Source: an uncultured Oscillospiraceae bacterium
GTDB lineage: Bacteria > Bacillota > Clostridia > Oscillospirales > Oscillospiraceae
Length of the DNA: 17,675 nt
Assembly: GCA_934574095.1 (NCBI GenBank)
Contig: CAKTMW010000041.1
Span: 1-17,675 of the forward strand
Reading direction: 5' to 3'
The notes below the pieces were generated by a model. It worked only from the letters and a program-made list of their open reading frames with translations, had not been told where the DNA came from and did not search any database. Below, piece by piece: positions 8,377 through 14,108 of the stretch. Position 1 is the first letter of the stretch, and every line of letters begins with the position of its first letter. Position numbers and translations under genes: made by a program.

Positions 8377-9860
8377 ACGGCTTCACCTGCTTTCTTGAGA
8401 ACATAGTCCAGCATATCCTCCCGGTCGATCACGTCCCGGTGGCGGACGGCGGCCTGACGCAGACCGGACAGGTTGACGGGGATGGGTACGCCGGTCAGGG
8501 CGTGGAGCCGCTCCATGACGGCGAATTCGTCGGCCTCCGGCTGCTCGCCCAGTCCCTCCAGCACGGCGGCGGGGAACTTGTAGGGCGACGCGGTGGACAG
8601 CACCACCACGGGGGCGTGGTCGGCGCAGGCGGCCTTGTAATCCTGCGCCACCTGCCAGGCCACCGCCGTGTGGGTGTCGGCCAGATAATGGCGCTCCTTC
8701 CACAGCTTGCCGATGGCCGCCTTGGTGCCGGCGTCGTCGCAGCAGCTGCTCCAGAACACAGACTGGATTTTCTCCAGCAGTTCTTCCGGCGCCTGATAGA
8801 CGCCCTGCTCCTTCAGCTGCGCCATCAGCTCCGCCACCAGCGCCGCATCGCCGCTCATGAGGTACAGCAGCCGCTCCAGATTGCTGGATACCAGGATATC
8901 CATGGAGGGGGAGACCGTCTTATAGAAGGGACGGTTGCGGTCATAGCGGCCGGTGCGCAGGAACTCCGTCAGCACGTCGTTGGCGTTGCTGGCGCAGATG
9001 AGCCGTCCCACCGGCAGACCCAGTTCACGGGCGAAATAGCCCGCCAGAATGTCGCCGAAGTTGCCGGTCGGTACAGCGAAATCCACCTTATCGCCCTCGC
9101 GGATGCGGCCCATGTGGCACAGGTCGGCATAGGAGCGGAAGTAGTACACCACCTGGGGGGCCAGACGGCCAATGTTGATGGAGTTGGCGGAGGACAGGCG
9201 CACACCCTTGCCGGACAGCAGCTTCTCTTGCTCCACGGCGGCGAAGATGTTCTTCACGCCGGTCTGGGCGTCGTCAAAGTTGCCCCGGACAGCACACACG
9301 CAGACGTTGCGGCGCGGCTGGCTCTCCATCTGCCGCTGCTGCACGGCGCTGACGCCGCCGTAGGGATAGAACACGATGATCTTGGTGCCCGGCACGTCCT
9401 GAAAGCCCGCCATGGCGGCCTTGCCGGTGTCGCCGCTGGTGGCGGTCAGGATCAGAATGTCGTCGCTGACGCCGCACTTTTTCCGGGCGGCGGTCATCAG
9501 CTGGGGCAGCATACTGAGGGCCACGTCCTTAAAGGCGCTGGTAGGCCCCCGGAACAGTTCCAGCACCGCGTCGTCGCCTACGGGAACGGTAGGGGTCAGG
9601 TCCGGCGTCTCGAACTTGCCGGTATAGGCGGCGCGGACCAGACGGTCCATCTCCTCCTTATCATAAGAGGGCAGCAGCGCCGCCAGAATCTCGCGGGCCA
9701 TGGACAGGGTATCCAGCTGCAAAACAGCCTGCCAGTCCAGCTTGATCTCCGACAGAGCGGGCATAGTGTACAGCCCGCCGTCAGGAGCCAGACCCTGCAA
9801 AACGGCCTGGGCCGCCGTGGCGTGTAATTCCGGGTTTCGCGTACTTTGATATTCCATCAT
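8364..9860 (-). CDS. thrC: Threonine synthase
   Basis: PLP enzyme that converts O-phosphohomoserine to threonine. At 498 residues it belongs to the longer class with the N-terminal domain YQSTRNPELHATAAQAVLQG, LAPDGGLY. The PLP lysine is K111 in GPTSAFKDVALSML. TATSGDTGKAA is the phosphate-binding loop, and SANSINIGRLAPQVVYYF and VPTGNFGDILAGY are typical of the family. Two adjacent ATGs begin the gene (9858-9860 and 9855-9857). GGAGGT lies seven bases before the first, so the first is preferred, though either is workable. It is the first gene of a thrC-thrB unit transcribed away from lysC. Its promoter overlaps that of lysC. Confidence 0.97.
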   Translation of the reverse strand: MMEYQSTRNPELHATAAQAVLQGLAPDGGLYTMPALSEIKLDWQAVLQLDTLSMAREILAALLPSYDKEEMDRLVRAAYTGKFETPDLTPTVPVGDDAVLELFRGPTSAFKDVALSMLPQLMTAARKKCGVSDDILILTATSGDTGKAAMAGFQDVPGTKIIVFYPYGGVSAVQQRQMESQPRRNVCVCAVRGNFDDAQTGVKNIFAAVEQEKLLSGKGVRLSSANSINIGRLAPQVVYYFRSYADLCHMGRIREGDKVDFAVPTGNFGDILAGYFARELGLPVGRLICASNANDVLTEFLRTGRYDRNRPFYKTVSPSMDILVSSNLERLLYLMSGDAALVAELMAQLKEQGVYQAPEELLEKIQSVFWSSCCDDAGTKAAIGKLWKERHYLADTHTAVAWQVAQDYKAACADHAPVVVLSTASPYKFPAAVLEGLGEQPEADEFAVMERLHALTGVPIPVNLSGLRQAAVRHRDVIDREDMLDYVLKKAGEAVWSE

Positions 9861-9919
9861 GGGGTAGACCTCCGGGTAATTTCTCCAAAAATTTTCTCGA
9901 AAAAAGCAAAAATTTCGCC

Positions 9920-9948
9920 TTGCATTTTCATGATGGTTATGATATATT
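9920..9948 (+). promoter_or_regulatory. Promoter of lysC-asd
   Basis: Plus strand: TTGCAT (-35, 9920-9925), 17-base spacer, TATATT (-10, 9943-9948), with a TGA just before the -10 making it an extended type. The predicted start is near 9955, giving a leader of about 100 bases that contains the nested stems at 9966-10029. It overlaps the thrC promoter almost completely on the opposite strand. Confidence 0.75.
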
Positions 9949-9967
9949 GTTTCCCATAAAAAGTCAA
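9939..9967 (-). promoter_or_regulatory. Promoter of thrC-thrB
   Basis: Minus strand: TTGACT (-35, 9962-9967), 17-base spacer, TATCAT (-10, 9939-9944). The predicted start is near 9932, giving a leader of about 72 bases. That leader is too short for a typical T-box, and no T-box motif was seen. The -10 shares bases 9943-9944 with the lysC -10. Confidence 0.75.
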
Positions 9968-10029
9968 GTGTTTTTTATTCAAAGACAAATTACCATATAT
10001 TGTCTTTTTGCCTCCCATAGAAAACACTT
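9966..10029 (+). promoter_or_regulatory. Nested double-stem leader of lysC (unidentified RNA structure or operator)
   Basis: Outer arms 9966-9978 (AAGTGTTTTTTAT) and 10017-10029 (ATAGAAAACACTT) pair over 13 positions with one G-U. Inside them, AAAGACAA (9981-9988) and TTGTCTTT (10000-10007) form a second perfect eight-base-pair stem with an 11-base loop. The structure ends 25 bases before the lysC ATG and leaves the ribosome-binding site free in this fold. It does not look like the lysine riboswitch, which is longer and GC-richer, and no T-box motif is present. It may be an attenuating or stabilising leader, or the inner dyad may be a protein-binding site. Confidence 0.5.
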
Positions 10030-10040
10030 TGCACCCGACG

Positions 10041-10046
10041 AAAGGA
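10041..10046 (+). promoter_or_regulatory. Ribosome-binding site that fixes the lysC start
   Basis: AAAGGA lies eight bases before the ATG at 10055. The longer reading frame open from a TTG at 9920 has no such site, begins within the promoter and would add a sequence unrelated to aspartokinases, so 10055 is the start. Confidence 0.85.
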
Positions 10047-10054
10047 CTGTTGAT

Positions 10055-11386
10055 ATGTTAAAAGTAGCAAAATTCGGCGGCTCTTCCATGGCCGACGCCG
10101 TGCAATTTGCCAAAGTAAAGGCCATTGTAGAGGCCGACGACGCCCGCCGCGTCATCGTGGTGTCCGCCCCCGGCAAACGGTACAAGGACGACCACAAGGT
10201 GACGGACCTTCTGTATCTGTGCAGCGCCCATCTGAAATACGGCGTCAGCTGCGAGAAAATTTTCGCCCTGATCCGCCAGCGCTATCAGCAGATCGCCGAC
10301 GACTGCGGTCTGCATCTGGACTTGAACGGAGAGTTCGACGCTCTGTGGCAGCGGATGTGCGCCGGCGAGGCGGACCAGGAGTATCTGGCCTCCCGCGGCG
10401 AATACTTTGCCGCCCGGCTGATGGCGGAGTATCTGGGCTATACCTTCCTGGACGCGGCGCTGTGGCTGCGGTTCAAGTTTGACGGCACGGTGGACCAGGA
10501 GGCCAGCTATGAGGCCCTGCGCCAGGCGGCGGAGGGCCAGCGGGTGGTGATCCCCGGCTTCTACGGGGCTATGCCGGACGGCCGGGTGGTGACCCTGACC
10601 CGCGGCGGCAGCGACATTACCGGCGCCCTGGCGGCGGCGGCGCTGGACGCCGACGTGTACGAGAACTGGACGGACGTGTCCGGCATCCTGATGGCGGACC
10701 CCCGCATTGTGGAGAATCCGGAGCCCATCCGCAAGGTCACTTACAGCGAACTGCGTGAGCTCAGCTATCTGGGCGCCCAGGTGCTGCACGAGGGCACGGT
10801 GTTCCCCGTCCGGGAGAAGAACATTCCCCTGAACATCCGCAACACCAACGACCCCGCCCACGACGGCACCATGATCCTGGGCAGCATCGACGACGAGGAG
10901 CAGGACGAGAGCTTTATCACCGGCATCGCCGGCAAGAAGGGCTTTTCCATCATCACCATCGCCAAGAGCGGAATGTCCTCTGAGCCCGGCTCTCTGCTGA
11001 AGATGCTGTCCATCCTGGCCAAGCATCAGGTGAACGTGGAGTACGCCCCCTCCGGCATCGACACTGTGTCCCTGGTGGTGGAGGCCGCCAAGGCCGCCCC
11101 CTGCCTGTACAGTATGCTGGGCGAGATCCAGCAGGAGGTGCAGCCCGACACCATTAAAGTAACGGAGCACATCGCCGTGGTGGCGGCGGTAGGCCGGAAG
11201 ATGGCCTATCGGCTGGGCGTGTCCGGTAAGATTTTCAGCAAGCTTGGCGAGCACGGCGTCAACATCCGCATGATCACCCAGGGCCCGGAGGAGCTGAACA
11301 TCATCGTGGGTGTGGAGGAAAAGGATTTTGAACAGGCCATTCGTGTCCTGTATGACAGCTTTGTAAAGGAGGAAGTTGCAAAATGA
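10055..11386 (+). CDS. lysC: Aspartate kinase
   Basis: Phosphorylates L-aspartate, the first committed step to lysine, threonine, methionine and diaminopimelate. The 443-residue single-function enzyme begins with the family motif VAKFGGSSMA (4-13) and VIVVSAPG (33-40). The kinase domain includes PGFYG (167-171), LTRGGSDITGALAAAAL (181-197) and the DVSGILMADPRIV stretch (207-219). The C-terminal part (about 297-443) carries two ACT regulatory domains: ITIAKSGMSSEPGSLLKMLSIL and the second with GVSGKIFSKLGEHGVNIRMI. This indicates feedback control by an amino acid; which one cannot be told from sequence alone. It ends in an ATGA overlap with asd. Besides its promoter, the structured leader at 9966-10029 may regulate it. 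The symbol reflects the type; other names for aspartokinase paralogues are possible. Confidence 0.96.
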   Translation: MLKVAKFGGSSMADAVQFAKVKAIVEADDARRVIVVSAPGKRYKDDHKVTDLLYLCSAHLKYGVSCEKIFALIRQRYQQIADDCGLHLDLNGEFDALWQRMCAGEADQEYLASRGEYFAARLMAEYLGYTFLDAALWLRFKFDGTVDQEASYEALRQAAEGQRVVIPGFYGAMPDGRVVTLTRGGSDITGALAAAALDADVYENWTDVSGILMADPRIVENPEPIRKVTYSELRELSYLGAQVLHEGTVFPVREKNIPLNIRNTNDPAHDGTMILGSIDDEEQDESFITGIAGKKGFSIITIAKSGMSSEPGSLLKMLSILAKHQVNVEYAPSGIDTVSLVVEAAKAAPCLYSMLGEIQQEVQPDTIKVTEHIAVVAAVGRKMAYRLGVSGKIFSKLGEHGVNIRMITQGPEELNIIVGVEEKDFEQAIRVLYDSFVKEEVAK

Positions 11387-12390
11387 AGCAGTTCAAGGTA
11401 GGTATTCTGGGCGCCACCGGCGCGGTGGGCCGCGAGATGATGAAGATTTTGGAGGAGCGCAAGTTCCCCGTGGCGGAGCTGCGCCCCATTGCCAGCGCCC
11501 GCAGCGCCGGTACGAAGTTGCCCTTCAACGGCGGCGAGGTGGAAGTGGTGGCCGCCGCCGACAGCGCGTTTGAAGGTCTCGACCTGGTGCTGGGCGCGGC
11601 GGAGAACGACATCGCCAAGCAGTACGCGCCCGCCATCGTCAAGGCCGGCGCGGTGTTCGTGGATAACTCCAGCGCCTTTCGTCTGGATAAGGACGTGCCG
11701 CTGGTGATCCCGGAGATCAACCCGGAGGATGTGAAGTGGCACAGCGGCATCATCTCCAACCCCAACTGCACCACCATCGTGTCGCTGGTGGCCATCAACG
11801 CCCTGAACCAGTTGAGTCCCATCGAGAGCATCGTGGCCTCCAGCTATCAGGCGGTCAGCGGCGCAGGCGCAGGCGGCCCCATTGAGCTGATGGCCGAGGT
11901 GGACGCGCTGAGCAAGGGCGAGAGCTATCAGCCCAAGGTGTTCCAGTATCAGATCGCCTATAACGTCATTCCCCAGATCGGCGGCGAGGCCTTCGAGGGC
12001 TACACCTCTGAGGAGATGAAGATGCAGAACGAGGGCCGCAAGATACTGCACCTGCCGGACCTGAAGGTCAGCTGCACCTGCGTCCGCGTTCCCGTGGTCC
12101 GCAGCCACAGCGTATCCATCGTGGTGCGTACCAAGGATAAGATCAGCGTGGCCGACGCCAAGGCCGCCATCGCCAAGGCGGCAGGCTGCCGTCTGGTGGA
12201 CGATCTCCAGAACAAGCAGTACCCCATGCCGCTGGATACTTCCGACCAGGACATCGTGTTCGTGGGCCGCATCCGGGACGATCTCACCAGCGACAACGGC
12301 CTGAACCTCTGGTGCTGCGGCGACCAGGTCCGCAAGGGCGCCGCCACCAACACCGTCCAGATCGCCGAGCTGGCCATGGGCGTCCGATAA
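11383..12390 (+). CDS. asd: Aspartate-semialdehyde dehydrogenase
   Basis: Reduces aspartyl phosphate to aspartate semialdehyde using NADPH, the branch precursor for lysine/diaminopimelate and threonine. It has 335 residues, a normal length. The N-terminal nucleotide-binding motif is GILGATGAVGREMMKIL (7-23). VFVDNSSAFR (91-100) and VPLVIPEIN are typical. The catalytic Cys is C129 in ISNPNCTTI, and the catalytic His is probably H242 in RVPVVRSHS. The ATG overlaps the lysC stop (ATGA at 11383-11386), and AAAGGAGGA is located just upstream inside lysC, so the two are one operon. A strong bidirectional hairpin follows. Confidence 0.97.
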   Translation: MKQFKVGILGATGAVGREMMKILEERKFPVAELRPIASARSAGTKLPFNGGEVEVVAAADSAFEGLDLVLGAAENDIAKQYAPAIVKAGAVFVDNSSAFRLDKDVPLVIPEINPEDVKWHSGIISNPNCTTIVSLVAINALNQLSPIESIVASSYQAVSGAGAGGPIELMAEVDALSKGESYQPKVFQYQIAYNVIPQIGGEAFEGYTSEEMKMQNEGRKILHLPDLKVSCTCVRVPVVRSHSVSIVVRTKDKISVADAKAAIAKAAGCRLVDDLQNKQYPMPLDTSDQDIVFVGRIRDDLTSDNGLNLWCCGDQVRKGAATNTVQIAELAMGVR

Positions 12391-12401
12391 ACCGGTGAAA
12401 A

Positions 12402-12444
12402 GCAAAAAAGAAGGTGTGCCGTACGGCACACCTTTCTTTTTTGC
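12402..12444. terminator. Bidirectional terminator between asd and the cohesin gene
   Basis: The core stem AAGGTGTGCC (12411-12420) and GGCACACCTT (12425-12434) has a GTAC loop. It is flanked by A6 (12404-12409) on one side and T6 (12437-12442) on the other, extended by GC pairs at both ends. The T-tracts serve both asd (plus strand, ending 12390) and the cohesin gene (minus strand, ending 12450), which converge here. Confidence 0.93.
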
Positions 12445-12449
12445 GTGTA

Positions 12450-14093
12450 TTACATATTATGGATATCATTCAACAGCTCGTCCAGCGACATATGGCTCAC
12501 CTTGTCGTCGGCGGCCGATGCGGGATCGGCCGCTTCCGCCGCCTGCTTGGCGGCTTCCGCTTCGGCGGCCTGGCGGGCGGCTTCCGCCGCCTGGCGCTGG
12601 GCGATCTCCTGCTGCATCTTGGCGGACAGGTCCTCCACAAAGGGACTGGTCAGCGTGTCGTCAGACACCTTGCGCTGAGGCGCGGCGGGCGCCGCGGGGC
12701 GCTGCGCCGGCTGGGCGGGGGCCTTCTGGGCCGGACGCTGTACCGGCTGAGGCGCGGCCTTTACCGGCTGGACAGGCTGCGGCTGGGCCTGAGGACGGTG
12801 CTGGGATGCGCCGCGGTCAGGCCGGGGCGGCTGGGGCGGCGTATCGTCATCGTCGCCGTCGTCATCATATCCGCCGCCGTTATTGCCGATGCGGCCCAGC
12901 AGGAAGCCTACCAGCACCAGAATGATCACCAGCAGCGCCGCGCCGATGATCAGAGCGGTGGTGGTGGCCATCTCGCCCACCAGGGGCAGCGTCACCGTCA
13001 TGGGGATGGAGTAGGTGGGGGGTTCCGGCGGGATATTGGGGTCGATGATCTCCATGGTAGGGATGATGCCCTCGTACTTGGGCATCCGGTACACATGGAC
13101 AGTGTAAGTCTGCGAGGTGGTGCCGTCCTCTGCCGTGCAGGTGACGGTCATCACATTGTCGCCCTCCTTGCTCAGCTGCATGGTGGACTCGGTGACCCGC
13201 AGGGCCTTTTCATCCTTGGCCGCGCCGGTCAGCGTGGCGGTGCGGGTCTCATAGGGGACGTAGGCCACATAGTCCGTCACCGCGCCGGAGAAAGCGGGAC
13301 TGAGGGTCCCCACGTCCAGCGTCAGCTCCTTCAGCGCGGCGTCGGTGCTGGGCTTATAGTTGGGGTCCTGCTCACGGGTGACGGTGATGGTATAGGTCTT
13401 CTTGGCGCCGGTGGGGGCGGTGCAGGTGATGGTGACGGTGTTGCTGCCCACCACCAGGGAATTGCCGCTGACGCTGGCCTTGGCGGAGCCGTCCGCCGGC
13501 TTATAGCTCAGATTCAGGGATTCCACCGAATAGGGCACCGTGGTGGTGTAATAGGTGGTGTTCTTGCTGAAAGCGGGGCTCAGGGTGGCGTTGGAACAGC
13601 TGAGGGACCCCAGGTCGCAGTTGCTGCTGAGGGGGGCGTCCACCTTGCCGGACCAGGAGGCGTCGCTGACGCTCTCATCCTTGGTGCCGTCGGAGACGGT
13701 GATGCCCTTGAACCCGGCGGTCAGGGCCGTGCCGCTGGACAGGCCGCTCTTCACCCGGAAGGTAACGGACAGTACGCTGGTGCTGGAGTTAATGGGATTG
13801 CTGACGCCGTACAGCACGAACTTGTTGTTGCTGTAATCCATGGTCCAGCCGCTGATCTTCTGGTCGTAGTTGGTGAACTCCAGCGTATTGCTGTCATAGC
13901 TCAGCGTGGCGTCCACGCCCATGACGTTGCTGCCGGAGACGCTCAGCGTCAGCGTGACGGTGCTGCCGGCCTGGATGGTGCTGTTGCCGGACAGGGAGGC
14001 GCTGGCCGCCTCTGCCCGCTGGGGCAGCAGCATCAGCACGGTCAGTGCCAGCGTCAGCATAAGCTTTATCAGGGAAGAGGTTTTCTGATTCAT
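12450..14093 (-). CDS. Membrane-anchored protein with cohesin-like and cadherin-like domains
   Basis: 547 residues. Residues 1-29 are a signal peptide ending AEA. Residues about 32-152 look like a cohesin domain: QAGSTVTLTLSVSGSNVMGVDATLSYD, then LEFTNY and VLSVTFRVKSGLSSG. Two cadherin-like beta-sandwich repeats follow, about 158-240 (ending KKTYTITVTR) and 250-335 (ending SQTYTVHVYR), each with the LSPAFS signature. After a Pro-rich linker there is one transmembrane helix, about 376-400. The cytoplasmic tail of about 147 residues begins Asp-rich, becomes Pro/Ala/Gln-rich (417-473) and ends in an Ala/Glu/Gln coiled-coil-like helix (about 485-522) plus MSLDELLNDIHNM. No sortase motif or SLH domain is present. 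It begins 15 bases after the dockerin gene and is its likely binding partner. It is not a classical scaffoldin: there is one cohesin, no dockerin and no carbohydrate-binding module. The cohesin call is from pattern and not a profile search. Confidence 0.8.
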   Translation of the reverse strand: MNQKTSSLIKLMLTLALTVLMLLPQRAEAASASLSGNSTIQAGSTVTLTLSVSGSNVMGVDATLSYDSNTLEFTNYDQKISGWTMDYSNNKFVLYGVSNPINSSTSVLSVTFRVKSGLSSGTALTAGFKGITVSDGTKDESVSDASWSGKVDAPLSSNCDLGSLSCSNATLSPAFSKNTTYYTTTVPYSVESLNLSYKPADGSAKASVSGNSLVVGSNTVTITCTAPTGAKKTYTITVTREQDPNYKPSTDAALKELTLDVGTLSPAFSGAVTDYVAYVPYETRTATLTGAAKDEKALRVTESTMQLSKEGDNVMTVTCTAEDGTTSQTYTVHVYRMPKYEGIIPTMEIIDPNIPPEPPTYSIPMTVTLPLVGEMATTTALIIGAALLVIILVLVGFLLGRIGNNGGGYDDDGDDDDTPPQPPRPDRGASQHRPQAQPQPVQPVKAAPQPVQRPAQKAPAQPAQRPAAPAAPQRKVSDDTLTSPFVEDLSAKMQQEIAQRQAAEAARQAAEAEAAKQAAEAADPASAADDKVSHMSLDELLNDIHNM

Positions 14094-14108
14094 GGTGATA
14101 TCCTCCTA

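Noticed and set aside
9920..10054. Extended aspartokinase start at TTG 9920
   Set aside because: It would begin within the promoter and add residues with no family similarity, while the ATG at 10055 has a good ribosome-binding site and the canonical N-terminus.
9955..10054. Lysine riboswitch or T-box upstream of lysC or thrC
   Set aside because: The leaders are only about 100 and 72 bases long, AT-rich, and lack recognisable conserved elements of either class.
10058..12429. Long minus-strand open frames (about 400 codons each) over lysC and asd
   Set aside because: Shadows of two well-recognised enzymes; no start signals and no recognisable protein.
12402..12444. Long hairpin with A/T tracts as a possible mobile-element end
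   Set aside because: It lies exactly between two convergent genes with T-tracts in both directions, so a bidirectional terminator explains it; no transposase or direct repeats are nearby.
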